A stretch of 64,000 nucleotides of DNA from Sphingomonas jejuensis (lineage in GTDB: Bacteria; Pseudomonadota; Alphaproteobacteria; Sphingomonadales; Sphingomonadaceae): NCBI RefSeq assembly GCF_011927695.1, contig NZ_JAATJE010000002.1, positions 544,001-608,000 on the forward strand, written 5' to 3'. Positions within the stretch are counted from its first letter, which is position 1; each line of letters opens with the position of its first letter. Position numbers and translations under genes: made by a program. Below are positions 45,507 through 58,089 of the stretch, one piece after another. Below the pieces are notes generated by a model that did no database searches, was not told the DNA's origin, and worked only from the letters and a program-made list of their open reading frames with translations.

Positions 45507-46625
45507 ATGAAGGCGACGATCGAACGCGCGGTGCTGCTGCGGAGCCTCGGCCACGTTCAATCGGTGGTGGAACGGCGCAACACCATTCCGATCCTGTCGA
45601 ACGTGCTCATCGAGGCGGCGGCGGGCGGCGGGTTGCGCCTGATGGCGACCGATCTGGACCTACAGATCGTGGAAACGGTGGATGCGGCGGTCGACCAGCC
45701 GGGCGCGATCACCGTGTCCGCGCACACGCTGTTCGACATCGCCCGCAAGCTCCCCGAAGGATCGCAGGTCGTGCTGACCGCGGCGGAGGGCAAGGTGCAG
45801 ATCGTCGCCGGCCGGGCGCGGTTCAACCTGCAGACGCTGCCGCGCGACGACTTTCCGGTGATCGCGGAAGGGGAGCTGCCGCACCGCTTCTCGCTGCCGG
45901 CGACCACCCTGAAGACGATCATCGACCGCACGCGCTTCGCCATCTCGACGGAGGAAACGCGCTATTATCTGAACGGCATCTTCCTCCATGTGGCGGAGGA
46001 CGGATCGGCCGGCCCGGTGCTGAAGGCGGCGGCGACGGACGGCCATCGGCTGGCCCGGGTGACGGTGCCGCAGCCGGACGGCGCCAGCGGCATGCCGGAC
46101 GTCATCGTGCCGCGGAAGTGCGTGGCGGAACTCAGAAAGCTGCTCGACGAGGTCGATGGATCGGTGGAGGTATCGCTGTCGGCGACCAAGATCCGCTTCG
46201 ATTTCGGCGCGGCGATCCTGACGTCGAAGCTGATCGACGGCACGTTCCCCGACTATTCCCGCGTCATCCCGACCGCCAACGACAAGCTGCTGAAGCTCGA
46301 CCCGCGGAGCTTCATGCAGGGTGTCGACCGTGTCGCGACGATCGCCAGCGACAAGACGCGCGCGGTGAAGATGGCGCTGGACCGCGACAAGGTGACGCTC
46401 TCCGTCACCAGCCCGGAAAACGGCACCGCTTCCGAGGAAGTGCCGGGCGACTATGCCGCGCAAGGGCTGGAGATCGGCTTCAACGCCCGGTACCTGATGG
46501 ACATCCTGGGCCAGATCGAAGGCGATCTGGTTGAGGTCCACCTGGCCGATGCCGGCGCCCCGACGCTGATCCGCGAGAATGACGAGAGCCAGGCTCTCTA
46601 CGTGCTGATGCCGATGCGCGTCTGA
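45507..46625 (+). CDS. dnaN: DNA polymerase III beta subunit (sliding clamp)
   Basis: Ring clamp that holds the replicase on DNA. It has 372 residues, starting MKATIERAVLLRSLGHVQSV and ending LMPMRV, the usual (PMR) C-terminus, with the ATDGHRLA motif in the centre. dnaA is not beside it; the origin at 2548 is about 43 kb away. Here dnaN, recF and gyrB keep their ancestral order but are interrupted by an opposite-strand gene. Confidence 0.96.
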   Translation: MKATIERAVLLRSLGHVQSVVERRNTIPILSNVLIEAAAGGGLRLMATDLDLQIVETVDAAVDQPGAITVSAHTLFDIARKLPEGSQVVLTAAEGKVQIVAGRARFNLQTLPRDDFPVIAEGELPHRFSLPATTLKTIIDRTRFAISTEETRYYLNGIFLHVAEDGSAGPVLKAAATDGHRLARVTVPQPDGASGMPDVIVPRKCVAELRKLLDEVDGSVEVSLSATKIRFDFGAAILTSKLIDGTFPDYSRVIPTANDKLLKLDPRSFMQGVDRVATIASDKTRAVKMALDRDKVTLSVTSPENGTASEEVPGDYAAQGLEIGFNARYLMDILGQIEGDLVEVHLADAGAPTLIRENDESQALYVLMPMRV

Positions 46626-46634
46626 CCGACGGCA

Positions 46635-47405
46635 TCACCGCGGGGCGAAGGGGTCCTGTCGCGCGCGGATAAGGCGGACCAGCGCCTCCACGTCATGGGG
46701 GGCGACGTTCGGCAAGCGCAGCCGCTCGGGTGCTGGCGCCTCGAAGGTCGCGATGACCAGTCGGAAGCCCGCGCTGTCATTCTCTAGCACCGTGCCGTGG
46801 CTCGCGAGCCAATCGAGGCTGTGGTGGAGCTGGTTCCTTGCGGGGTTGTCGATCAACCCGCCCGACAGGGCCAGATCATCGGCGCTGTGTCGCCGCATTG
46901 CCTCGCCGAGGGCAAGCAATCGGGCGTCGTCGCTGATGACGACCCTGCGATCGTCGAAAGCGATCGGGCCGATCCCTGCCCCATGCTCGTCCTCCGGCTG
47001 AGACAGCTCGGCATCGGTGGCGTAGAGGTAGCGAGTGCCCGGAAAGCCGGCGACAGTGACGCGTCCTTGGGAATAAAGATTGTCGCCCTGTCGCGCCGCC
47101 ACGTTGGACAGATAGCGGGCGACACCGCGCAGAAATGCCGAGGTCGTGCGTTCCCGCGCCTCCGCAATCGTCTCGATGGTCGCGACGTGCCAACGCCCAT
47201 CCGCGAAAGCGACCTCCCAGGTCTGACGTCCGATCGTCAGGCGATGGCGCTGTCCGTCAGCGTCGCCGACCCGGTAGTCACCATTGGCGGCCACCTCCCA
47301 CAGCACGATCCGGCGGCCATGATCTTCCGAGTAGCGGGCTTGAACTTGCGCGACGCCCGGTGCGGCGTACGCCAGAAGCGCGGATCCGAGTAGCATCTTC
47401 ATCAT
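46635..47405 (-). CDS. Secreted protein of unknown function
   Basis: 256 residues with a signal peptide ([20 protein letters not shown]). The body has an N-terminal beta-type segment ([25 protein letters not shown]) and a longer region with repeated aspartates and no family I recognise. It lies on the minus strand between dnaN and recF, 80 bases from the divergent recF and convergent with dnaN. Its presence splits the dnaN-recF pair. Confidence 0.7.
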   Translation of the reverse strand: MMKMLLGSALLAYAAPGVAQVQARYSEDHGRRIVLWEVAANGDYRVGDADGQRHRLTIGRQTWEVAFADGRWHVATIETIAEARERTTSAFLRGVARYLSNVAARQGDNLYSQGRVTVAGFPGTRYLYATDAELSQPEDEHGAGIGPIAFDDRRVVISDDARLLALGEAMRRHSADDLALSGGLIDNPARNQLHHSLDWLASHGTVLENDSAGFRLVIATFEAPAPERLRLPNVAPHDVEALVRLIRARQDPFAPR

Positions 47406-47485
47406 GTCTCTGTTCCCCCGGCCATGACGGGGAGCATGCCTCACCTGAACCGTCGATTGCCCAGCGGCGAGATCGGCGTCACAGC

Positions 47486-48546
47486 ATGTTGGTGCCGATC
47501 GCCCGCCTTCGCCTGACCGACGTCCGCTCGCATCGTGCGCTGGATCTGGCGCCGGGTGAGGGCTTCGTGGTGCTGACCGGACCCAATGGCGCGGGCAAGA
47601 CCAACGTGCTGGAGGCGGTGTCGCTGCTGGCGCCCGGCCGCGGCCTGCGGGGGGCGCCGTTGCGCGAGGTGGCGCGCAGCGACGGGCCGGGCGGCTTTGC
47701 CGTTGCCGCACGGCTTGGCGACGGGACGGAGCTCGGGACGGGCACGCTGGCGGACGCGCCCGACCGGCGGCAGGTCCGGGTGAATGGCGCCGCGGCGTCG
47801 GCGGCAGCACTTGGCGAGCGGCTCCAGATGCTGTGGCTCACGCCGGCGATGGACCGGCTGTTCGTCGATACCGCATCGGCCAGACGGCGCTTCCTCGACC
47901 GGCTGGTGCTCACGCTCGACCCCGGCCACGCAGCGCAGGCCTCCCGCTATGACGCGGCCATGCGCGCGCGCAACCGGTTGCTGGCGGAGGATCGGTCGCC
48001 CGATCCGGCCTGGCTGTCCGCGCTGGAGGCGCGAATGGCGGAGCATGGCGCCGCGATCGCGGCCGCAAGGCGCGCGACGGTGGCGCGGCTGGGTGACCGG
48101 CTGGCGGAAAGCCGCGACCCGAGCTTCCCGGCGGCGAGCCTGGCGCTCACCGACGAGCCACCCGCGCAGCCGGACGTGCTGGCCGGCGCGCTTGCAGCCG
48201 GCCGCGCACGCGATGCGGCCGCGGGCCGCACGCTCGTGGGCCCGCACCGGACGGACCTGCTGGTCACCCACAGAGACAAGGGGCAGCCGGCGGCGCGTGC
48301 CTCGACCGGCGAGCAGAAGGCGCTGTTGATCGGTATCCTCCTCGCCCATGCCGCGCTGGTCGCCGCGGAGGCGGGGCGCGCGCCGATCCTGCTGCTCGAC
48401 GAGGTCGCGGCCCATCTCGATCCCGACCGCCGCGCCGCCTTGTTCGACCGGTTGCGCGGCACAGGCAGCCAGGCCTGGATGACGGGAACGGAAGTCAGCT
48501 CGTTCGCGGCAGTCGGCCCCGATGCGACCTGGATCGCGCTTGGCGG

Positions 48547-48550
<4 letters not shown>
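47486..48550 (+). CDS. recF: DNA repair protein RecF
   Basis: ABC-type ATPase that helps load RecA at gaps. It has 354 residues. Walker [10 protein letters not shown] at residues 32-40, conserved RSHRALDL, the ABC signature [10 protein letters not shown] and Walker [16 protein letters not shown] 47486 was chosen at the conserved start ([16 protein letters not shown]). Its last bases overlap the opposite-strand small gene. Confidence 0.93.
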
Positions 48551-51245
<2,695 letters not shown>

Positions 51246-51339
51246 GGTCATGATGCCATGCCCTTCGTGCCATGTCGTGGAACCGATGAGCGTGACGGGC
51301 GTCAAGGCACAGCCATTCAGGGCAGGACGGGAGCAGATC

Positions 51340-51681
51340 ATGGCACGCACGGCGGAAAAGCGGGGCAAGGACGAGACCAAGGCCGCGGAGAAGAAGGTCA
51401 AGGCGACCGGCAAGCCCGCCGGCGGCGCGCGCGGCGGCATCACGGCGCCGGTAACGCCCTCCGCCGACCTCGCCGAGATCGTCGGCAAGGACGACCTGCC
51501 GCGCAGCGAAGTCGTGTCCAAGGTCTGGGACTATATCAAGAAGCACGACCTGCAGGACGCCAAGGACCGCCGCCAGATCAACGGCGACGACAAGCTGCAG
51601 AAGATCTTCGGCAAGAAGTCGGTCAGCATGTTCGAGATGAACAAGCATCTGAGCGCGCACCTGTCCGCAAAAAAGGCCTGA
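51340..51681 (+). CDS. SWIB/MDM2 domain protein
   Basis: 113 residues. A Lys/Ala-rich basic N-terminal stretch (about 1-35) leads to a SWIB fold (about 40-110): LPRSEVVSKVWDYIKKHDLQD, then KDRRQINGDDKLQKIFGKKSV and MFEMNKHLSAHL, shown in parts. Bacterial SWIB proteins sit in DNA-associated or chlamydial-type regulators; a DNA role is inferred. GGGAG before ATG 51340. Confidence 0.85.
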   Translation: MARTAEKRGKDETKAAEKKVKATGKPAGGARGGITAPVTPSADLAEIVGKDDLPRSEVVSKVWDYIKKHDLQDAKDRRQINGDDKLQKIFGKKSVSMFEMNKHLSAHLSAKKA

Positions 51682-51763
51682 TCCTGCCGGGCCGTCGCGG
51701 CGGGGACGCTGGCGGCTCCCCGCGGCGGCCGAGCGGAGCATCCATAACGACCAGGGTGGCGAC

Positions 51764-52903
51764 GTGTCGCTGACACCGTTCCGCTTCAGCTACGGCCCGC
51801 AGGTTCGCAGCGGGCCGGGGTCGATCGTCCAGCTGGGCGATCTCCTCACCGCGGGCCCGGTCCTGTTCGTCACCGACGCCGGCGTGCGGGAGCTGGGCCT
51901 CGCCGACGAGGCGATCGCCGTCTGTCCGGACCCGGTGGTGTTCGACCGGGTCGAAGCCGATCCGTTGCGCGACACATTGCTGGCCTGCGTCGAGGCGGGC
52001 CGGGCTGCGGGCGCGACGGCGGTCGTCGGCTTCGGCGGCGGCAGCCCGATGGACGTGGCGAAACTGGCCGCTTACCTCCTCGGATCGGGCGACGACCTCG
52101 ACCGGATCTGGGGCGTCAGCAATGCGCGCGGAACGCGCCTGCCGCTGGTCCTCGTGCCCACCACCGCCGGCACCGGATCGGAGGCGACGCCCGTCGCCGT
52201 CATCACGCTGTCGGATGCGGAGAAGCGCGGCGTGTCCGCCCCCGTGCTGGTCCCGGACCATGCGATCCTCGATCCGCTGCTGACCACCGGGCTGCCGCGT
52301 GCCGTCACCGCCGCGACGGGGCTGGATGCGATGGTGCACGCGATCGAGGCCTATACCTCGCGCCACCTCAAGAACCCGGTGTCGGACATGCTTGCGCGAC
52401 AGGCGCTTCAGCTTCTGTCGGGCCATCTTCTGCGCGCCTGCGACGACCCCGGCGATCTGGAGGCGCGCGGGGCGATGCTGCTGGGGGCGCATCTCGCGGG
52501 CGTCGCCTTTGCCAATGCGCCGGTGGGCGGCGTTCATGCGCTTGCCTATCCGCTCGGCGCCCGCTTCCATGTGCCGCACGGCGTATCGAACGTCCTGATG
52601 CTCGGCCATGTGCTTCGCCACAACATGGTGGCCGCCATGCCGCTTTATGCGGAACTCGCGCCCATCCTCGATCCGTCCCTTGCCGCGCTGGGTGGGCAGG
52701 GGGCAGCGGCCGGTTTCATCGATGCGCTCGACCGGTTGGCGACTGCCACGGGCGTGCCGCGGCGTCTGCGCGACGTGGGTGTCGCGGAGGCCGATCTCGA
52801 CCAGCTGGCGGCAGACGCGATGCTCCAGACCCGGCTGCTCGGCAACAACCCGCGCAGCATCGAGCAGGCCGACGCCCATCGGCTCTACGCCGCAGCGCTG
52901 TGA
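51764..52903 (+). CDS. Iron-containing alcohol dehydrogenase
   Basis: 379 residues of the Fe-ADH family. NAD-binding FGGGSPMDVAK, TTAGTGSEATP, and metal ligands in NAPVGGVHALAYPLG and FHVPHGVSNVLMLGHVLRHN. Overlaps the thioesterase gene by four bases (GTGA). Substrate unknown; maleylacetate reductase-like or alcohol dehydrogenase functions are both possible. Starts at GTG 51764. Confidence 0.88.
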   Translation: MSLTPFRFSYGPQVRSGPGSIVQLGDLLTAGPVLFVTDAGVRELGLADEAIAVCPDPVVFDRVEADPLRDTLLACVEAGRAAGATAVVGFGGGSPMDVAKLAAYLLGSGDDLDRIWGVSNARGTRLPLVLVPTTAGTGSEATPVAVITLSDAEKRGVSAPVLVPDHAILDPLLTTGLPRAVTAATGLDAMVHAIEAYTSRHLKNPVSDMLARQALQLLSGHLLRACDDPGDLEARGAMLLGAHLAGVAFANAPVGGVHALAYPLGARFHVPHGVSNVLMLGHVLRHNMVAAMPLYAELAPILDPSLAALGGQGAAAGFIDALDRLATATGVPRRLRDVGVAEADLDQLAADAMLQTRLLGNNPRSIEQADAHRLYAAAL

Positions 52904-53337
52904 GCCGTCAGCCCCTCGTCGGCCGGAGTGGTTACCGCCACTGGACGACCATCGCCACGCGGTGGGCGGACAACGACGTCTACGGCCATGTGAACAACGT
53001 CGTCCATTATGGCTGGTTCGACACGGCGGTGAACGGCTGGCTGATCGGGCGCGAGCTGGTGGACATCCACCACGGGCCCGTCATCGGCCTCGTCGTCGAG
53101 TCCGGCTGCAGCTATGCGGCGCCGCTCGAATATCCCGGGAACGTGGAGGTCGGGCTGGCCGCCGTGCGCGTCGGCGGATCGTCGGTGACCTACCGGCTCG
53201 GCATCTTCGCGGAAGGCGCGGAGAGTGCGGCGGCCGAGGGGCGCTTCACCCATGTCTATGTGGACCGCGTGACCCGCCGCCCGGTGCCCCTGCCCGATCG
53301 CTGGCGCGAGGAGCTGGCGGCGATCGGACCGGATTAG
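52900..53337 (+). CDS. 4-hydroxybenzoyl-CoA-type thioesterase
   Basis: 145 residues, hotdog fold. RWADNDVYGHVNNVVHYGWFDTA contains the catalytic Asp and the D-x2-GH-x-N-N-x-Y pattern of the YbgC/4HBT family. GTG start overlaps the dehydrogenase stop, so the two may act on the same acyl chain. Ends in a TTAG that also holds the stop of the convergent Slam gene. Confidence 0.87.
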   Translation: MSRQPLVGRSGYRHWTTIATRWADNDVYGHVNNVVHYGWFDTAVNGWLIGRELVDIHHGPVIGLVVESGCSYAAPLEYPGNVEVGLAAVRVGGSSVTYRLGIFAEGAESAAAEGRFTHVYVDRVTRRPVPLPDRWREELAAIGPD

Positions 53338-54665
53338 AAGGCGCGCGACAAGGCGAACTCGACCCGGGTTCGCGCGAAGTCGAACAGCTCAACCGTCGAC
53401 TGGTTGATGGTGCGGGTCACCCTGACGAGAGGCGACAGGCCATTGAAGCTGATCCCGCGCAGCACGAGCCCGGCACTCAGGTCGAAGCGCAGATCCTGTC
53501 GCCGCTCGGGGAACAGGGCGAGCCGGCGATCGGCCTCGAGGCGCGACACGCCCAGCTGGCCAAAAATCACCTGCCCCATCACCAAGTGCGACAACAGCAT
53601 GTCGCCGCCGACAGCGGTGGTGGCGAGCCCCGGCTCCGCGGCGCCCTGCCGCGTCACCCGAGCGGCCACCCGCCCGCTGCTGCGCGACGACAGGGCCAGG
53701 TCGTAGGCAACGTTGCCGTCGATCAGCAGGCCGTCCTGCGCGCTCAGCCGCGCGTGGCGGATCGAGATGAGGGTCGCCTCGGCCTCGATCTGGCTGCGGC
53801 GGCTGAGTGGCCGCAGCCAGTTCACGCTGCCGCCGAGCCCGTCCGAGAACCGCTCACTGCCGAACCAGCGCCGGGACGCGAGCGCGGCCGGCCTGAGCCT
53901 GCTGGAGCCGATCCGGAGCTCCGGACCCACGGCGAGATTCACGCCGATGTCGTTGAAGCGTCCGCGCCCGTAGAGATCCCCGCGCGCGGAGAGCCGCGTC
54001 AGCATGGACGACCGCTCGCCCAGCCGCAGCCGCCAGAACGCCTGGCCCCCGAGCGCCAGTCCGACACCCGAGCGCGCCTTGGCGTCTTCGTCGAGCAGGA
54101 TCGGTGCGATCACGGTATCCACCGTCTCGCGCGCGGTTGCCCGGTTGATGTTGCTGTCAGGCGCGATCGCCAGTTCGAACGAACCGCCGAAGGCGCGGGT
54201 CGAGCGCAAAGCCTGGCTGAAGCGGTCCACCGCACGCGCGACATCGTCCGGCAGGCCGGTGGCGCTCACCACGCGGAGTTCGCGGCGCGCGCCGCTCTCG
54301 TCGCCGAGCTGCGCGAGCATTCGGGCGAGTTCCAGCCGGGGACGCTGCGCCTCCGGTCGGTCGACAAGGAGCTGGCGGAGAGATCCCGCGGCGCCGGCAC
54401 GGTCGCCCTGCTGCTCGCGCAGCATGGCCAGGCGGAAGCGCGCTTCGGTCCTGAGCTCCCGGTCGGCGTCGCCCGACAGGCTTCGCAGCAGCGTTTCGGC
54501 ATCGGCCGCGCGTCCGCTCGCCTGATATTCGTCAACCAATCGCAGCAGCTGCGCCGGAGCCAGGCGGACACATCCACTGGCGGCGATGCAGGGTGCTGCG
54601 ATGTCGCCGCTGGCGGCTGCGGGCGCTGACGCCAGCATCGCCGCCGCGATCAACAGGAGCCGCAT
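53334..54665 (-). CDS. Surface lipoprotein assembly modifier (Slam, DUF560)
   Basis: Outer-membrane translocator that moves lipoproteins such as TbpB to the cell surface. It has 443 residues: signal peptide (residues 1-19), a periplasmic TPR-like helical region (about 40-150, LLRLVDEYQASGRAADAETLL and similar repeats), the DUF560 entry motif IAPDSNINRAT, and a beta-barrel to the end (FALSRAF, terminal Phe). A good site GGAGTAAGGG precedes ATG 54665. The TbpB-like gene ends 13 bases upstream on the same strand, so the pair is an operon with substrate first. Confidence 0.88.
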   Translation of the reverse strand: MRLLLIAAAMLASAPAAASGDIAAPCIAASGCVRLAPAQLLRLVDEYQASGRAADAETLLRSLSGDADRELRTEARFRLAMLREQQGDRAGAAGSLRQLLVDRPEAQRPRLELARMLAQLGDESGARRELRVVSATGLPDDVARAVDRFSQALRSTRAFGGSFELAIAPDSNINRATARETVDTVIAPILLDEDAKARSGVGLALGGQAFWRLRLGERSSMLTRLSARGDLYGRGRFNDIGVNLAVGPELRIGSSRLRPAALASRRWFGSERFSDGLGGSVNWLRPLSRRSQIEAEATLISIRHARLSAQDGLLIDGNVAYDLALSSRSSGRVAARVTRQGAAEPGLATTAVGGDMLLSHLVMGQVIFGQLGVSRLEADRRLALFPERRQDLRFDLSAGLVLRGISFNGLSPLVRVTRTINQSTVELFDFARTRVEFALSRAF

Positions 54666-54678
54666 GGCCCTTACTCCG

Positions 54679-56454
54679 TCAGTTGCCCTTGCCGACGACG
54701 GCGCCGGCCGCAGCGCCGCCAGGCCCGGTCAGGCTGAAGCTGTAGCCGACCTCCTCCCCGCCCGGGCCGAAGAAGGCGCCGTCGAAGCCGCCGGTGTAAA
54801 GGTTGCCGCGATCATCGCCGTTCAGATGCGTGAAGCTGCCGCTGAAGCTGCCTCCCCGCGCGGCGATCGACCCCGTGCCAGCGAACATGCCGAGCGAGCG
54901 GGTGGTGCCGTCCATGGTGCCGGTGAGGTCGAGGTTGGTCTCCACCGTCATGCTGGAGAAATCGGCCGTCAGGCTGCTGATGCCGCCAAGCTCATAGACG
55001 CCGTCTGCGGTGGCCCACATCCCATTCACGCTGGTGGTGTAGGAGCCGCGACCCGTGCTCGGCGCCGAGGCGGCCTGGCGGACCCCGTAGACGAAGTAGC
55101 GCTGATCGAAGTCGGCGGTGCCGCTGCCAGACGTCATCGTCGTCCATGCGCCGTAGCTTGTGTAGCTGAGCGCCATGTCGGGGTTACCCGACCCGGGATT
55201 GAACAGCGTGAGCTGATCCGTCCGGTTGCCGGAGACCTGTTCGTACACGGTGACCGTCGCGTCACGTTCGACCTCGTCGGCGGCGGTGAAGCTTCGCGAC
55301 AGACTGCCGTCCACCACCCGATAGCTTCCGGTGGTCGCATCATATTCCACTGCGACCGTTCCGTCGTGACCCGTTCGGCTGGAGGAGATCGCGCTCACCG
55401 ACGAGGCATCGACATGGCCCGACAAGCGGGACGCGGCGCTGGAATAGGACCCGCTCGCCGCGACCGGCGCGGTCGAGGGCGTCGGCGTTGGAGAGGGTGA
55501 CGGAGCCGGAGTCGGGGCGGGCGTGGGCGTTGGGGACGGAGTCGGGGCAGGCGTGGGGCTCGGCGTCGGCGACGGAGCGGGCGTTGGCGTAGGCGTGGGT
55601 GCCGGAGCCGGAGTGGGACTCGGCGATGGGGCCGGCGTGGGGGTCGGGGACGGAGCCGGAGTCGGGGCGGGCGTCGGGCTCGGCGTAGGCGACGGGGCGG
55701 GTGTTGGTGCCGGGGTAGGGCTCGGCGTTGGTGAGGGGGCTGGCGTCGGTGCCGGCGTGGGCGTTGGGGACGGAGTCGGCGCAGGCGTGGGGCTCGGCGT
55801 CGGCGACGGAGCGGGCGTTGGCGCAGGCGTGGGTGCCGGCGCCGGGGTGGGCGACGGAGCCGGAGCCGGCGTGGGGGTCGGGGACGGAGCCGGAGTCGCG
55901 GCAGGCGTGGGGCTCGGCGTCGGCGACGGGGCGGGCGTGGGCGTCGGAGCCGGAGCGGGTGTGGGAGTCGGGGTCGGCGCAGGCGTGGGGCTCGGCGTCG
56001 GTGACGGGGCGGGTGTTGGCGCGGGCGTGGGCGTCGGCGACGGAGCCGGCGTGGGGGTCGGGGACGGAGCCGGGGTCGGCGCAGGCGTGGGGCTCGGCGT
56101 CGGCGACGGGGCTGGCGTTGGCGCGGGCGTCGGAGCCGGAGCCGGCGTGGGAGTCGGGGACGGAGCGGGGGTCGGCGCAGGCGTGGGGCTCGGCGCCGGT
56201 GTCGGTGCGGGCGTGCTCGGCGTCGGCGTCGGCGAGGTTGCCGGCGTGGGGCTCGGCGCCGGGGTGGTGGCGGCGGGCGTCGGCGACGGTGCAGGCGTGG
56301 TCGGCGCAGGCGTGCCCGCGCTTGGGGTCGGCGCGGCCGGGCTTCCGGCGCTGCCAGACGGTGCCGGTGTCGAGTTCACGCCGCCGCCACCGCCGCCGCA
56401 CGCGGCAAGCGCAAGGCCGAGGCTGAAGACGCAGTACTTCCGGGCCTTGTTCAT
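54679..56454 (-). CDS. TbpB-like surface lipoprotein with long Pro/Thr/Ser/Ala stalk
   Basis: 591 residues. Lipobox LAAC (C19), six glycines, VNSTP; then a low-complexity stalk of P-T-P-A-P-S type repeats (about 28-329) and a C-terminal domain (about 331-591) with the TbpB-barrel hallmarks [31 protein letters not shown] and [19 protein letters not shown]. It is annotated in relatives as transferrin-binding protein-like solute-binding protein. No TonB receptor is adjacent. GGAG precedes the ATG. The ligand is unknown; the Slam gene after it implies surface display. Confidence 0.86.
   Translation of the reverse strand: MNKARKYCVFSLGLALAACGGGGGGVNSTPAPSGSAGSPAAPTPSAGTPAPTTPAPSPTPAATTPAPSPTPATSPTPTPSTPAPTPAPSPTPAPTPAPSPTPTPAPAPTPAPTPAPSPTPSPTPAPTPAPSPTPTPAPSPTPTPAPTPAPSPTPSPTPAPTPTPTPAPAPTPTPAPSPTPSPTPAATPAPSPTPTPAPAPSPTPAPAPTPAPTPAPSPTPSPTPAPTPSPTPTPAPTPAPSPTPSPTPAPTPAPSPTPSPTPAPTPAPSPTPTPAPSPSPTPAPAPTPTPTPAPSPTPSPTPAPTPSPTPTPAPTPAPSPSPTPTPSTAPVAASGSYSSAASRLSGHVDASSVSAISSSRTGHDGTVAVEYDATTGSYRVVDGSLSRSFTAADEVERDATVTVYEQVSGNRTDQLTLFNPGSGNPDMALSYTSYGAWTTMTSGSGTADFDQRYFVYGVRQAASAPSTGRGSYTTSVNGMWATADGVYELGGISSLTADFSSMTVETNLDLTGTMDGTTRSLGMFAGTGSIAARGGSFSGSFTHLNGDDRGNLYTGGFDGAFFGPGGEEVGYSFSLTGPGGAAAGAVVGKGN
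55468..56373 (-). repeat. Pro/Thr/Ser/Ala coding repeat tract
   Basis: About 900 bases of near-continuous GTSGGC-type hexamer variants encoding P-T-P-A-P-S-type units with longer, imperfectly repeated blocks (for example [20 protein letters not shown] recurring several times). All three plus-strand frames and the other minus frames stay mostly open through it, which is an artefact of the repeat. It is likely to vary in length between strains by slippage or recombination. Confidence 0.9.
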
Positions 56455-56548
56455 CGCGACGGCGCTCCTGTTCTTGTCGGAGCCGCTATGCGCAGACTGT
56501 GGTAAGGAAACCGTGAAGCAAAGACTTACAGGGACTTAACGAAAGAAC

Positions 56549-58084
56549 TCAGGCGGCGTGACCGAGCATCGCCTTCTGCCTGCGGCGCTGGACGGAAGAT
56601 CCGATCCCGAGCGATTCGCGATATTTCGCAACCGTGCGGCGCGCGATGTCGAAGCCGCGCTCACGCAGCAGATCCACCAGCGTGTCGTCCGACAGGATCG
56701 CGGTGGGATCTTCGGCTGCGACCAGTGCGCGCAGCGCGCTCTTCACCGCTTCCGCCGACACCGCCTCGCCGCCTTCGGCCGACTGGATGGCGCTGGTGAA
56801 GAAATATTTGAGCTCGAACAGCCCGCGCGACGAGCTCAGATACTTGTTCGACGTGACGCGGCTGACCGTCGATTCATGCATGCCGATCGCGTCGGCCACG
56901 GCCTTCAGCGTCAGGGGCCGCAGGTGCGCCACGCCCTTGCGGAAGAAGCCGTCCTGTTGCTTCACGATCTCGGCGGTGACCTTCAGGATCGTGCGCTGTC
57001 GCTGGTCGAGCGCCTTCATCAGCCAGTTCGCGCTTTGCAGGCATTCGTTGAGCCAGGCGCGCGAGCTCTTGTCCAACCCGCCGGCGCTGAGTTCTGCCTG
57101 GTAGGCCCGGTTGACCAGCAGGCGGGGGAGGGTCGCCGCGTTGATCTCGATGGCCCAGCCCCGTCCGCGCGGCGCAACGAAGATGTCGGGGGTCACCGCC
57201 TGAACGGTGCTGCCCCCGAATCGCAAGCCAGGCTTCGGATCATAGCCGCGCAGTTCGCGCACCATGTCCGCCATGTCCTCGTCATCGACACCGCACAGGC
57301 GCTTCAATTGCTGCAGCTTGCCCGCGGCAAGCAGCTCGAGATTGTCGAGCAGGCGGGCCATCGCAGGGTCGCAGCGATCCGCCTCCCGCGCCTGGAGCGT
57401 CAGACACTCGGACAGGTTCCGCGCGCCGACGCCGCAAGGATCGAACCGGTGGATCACGGCCAGCACCGCCTCCACCTGCGCCAGGGGCACGCCAAGCCGT
57501 TGCGCCACGTCCAGAAGGTCGGCCGTCAGATAGCCGGCATCGTCGACGGCATCGATCAGGTGAGTGGCGACCAGGAGATCGCGGCCAGACAGCGTCTCGC
57601 CGGCCTGCGCAAGCAGATGGTCGTGGAGCGACGCGGCATCCGCTGCGATCTGGCCGAGATCCGGCCCGTCCTCGCCTCCTGCGCCGCCGGACGCGCCCGG
57701 CCCGTTCAGGCCCAGCGATCCATCGAGCCCCACGGCATCGATCGCGGCATCATGATGGAAGGTCTCGCCGATATAATCTGCGTCCAGCGGCGCGTCCGCC
57801 GCGGCATCGCCGCTCAGGATCAGGCTGTCGGCAGTCGCCGGCTCGGGCGGGACGTCGGACGGGGGGGCGCCGTCGGGCTCCGGCACGCTGTCTGCGTCCC
57901 ACTCGCGCGGCTCTGCAGGCTCGGGCGCGCCGGCTTCCAACAGCGGGTTGCGCTCGATTTCTTCGGCAATGAACGCCTCGACCTCCAGGTTCGACAGCGC
58001 CAGCAGCTTGATCGCCTGCTGCAACTGCGGCGTCATCACCAGCGACTGGCTCTGACGCAGGTCGAGGCGCGGCGACAGTCCCAT
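56549..58084 (-). CDS. rpoN: RNA polymerase sigma-54 factor
   Basis: Enhancer-dependent sigma factor. It has 511 residues: Gln/Leu-rich region I (QSQSLVMTPQLQQAIKLL), an acidic spacer (about 50-150), the core-binding domain, the helix-turn-helix part (MHESTVSRVTSNKYL) and the RpoN box ARRTVAKYRE near the end. lptB, its normal partner upstream, is five bases away on the same strand. ptsN is not adjacent but sits at 7067. Confidence 0.95.
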   Translation of the reverse strand: MGLSPRLDLRQSQSLVMTPQLQQAIKLLALSNLEVEAFIAEEIERNPLLEAGAPEPAEPREWDADSVPEPDGAPPSDVPPEPATADSLILSGDAAADAPLDADYIGETFHHDAAIDAVGLDGSLGLNGPGASGGAGGEDGPDLGQIAADAASLHDHLLAQAGETLSGRDLLVATHLIDAVDDAGYLTADLLDVAQRLGVPLAQVEAVLAVIHRFDPCGVGARNLSECLTLQAREADRCDPAMARLLDNLELLAAGKLQQLKRLCGVDDEDMADMVRELRGYDPKPGLRFGGSTVQAVTPDIFVAPRGRGWAIEINAATLPRLLVNRAYQAELSAGGLDKSSRAWLNECLQSANWLMKALDQRQRTILKVTAEIVKQQDGFFRKGVAHLRPLTLKAVADAIGMHESTVSRVTSNKYLSSSRGLFELKYFFTSAIQSAEGGEAVSAEAVKSALRALVAAEDPTAILSDDTLVDLLRERGFDIARRTVAKYRESLGIGSSVQRRRQKAMLGHAA

Positions 58085-58089
58085 GAGCG

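Noticed and set aside
54755-55000. TonB-dependent receptor next to the TbpB-like gene
   Set aside because: I looked for one on both strands from 51 to 58 kb. Only the thioesterase, Slam, the lipoprotein and rpoN are present.
55340-56401. Minus-strand frame with repeated DAHACAD-type units
   Set aside because: Another frame of the same repeat tract. Only the frame with signal peptide, lipobox and TbpB-like domain makes sense.
55523-56539. Long plus-strand frame encoding a Gly/Val/Ala repeat protein
   Set aside because: It is the complement of the Pro/Thr stalk of the TbpB-like lipoprotein. Hexamer repeats keep several frames open. It has no conserved domain and no plausible start context.
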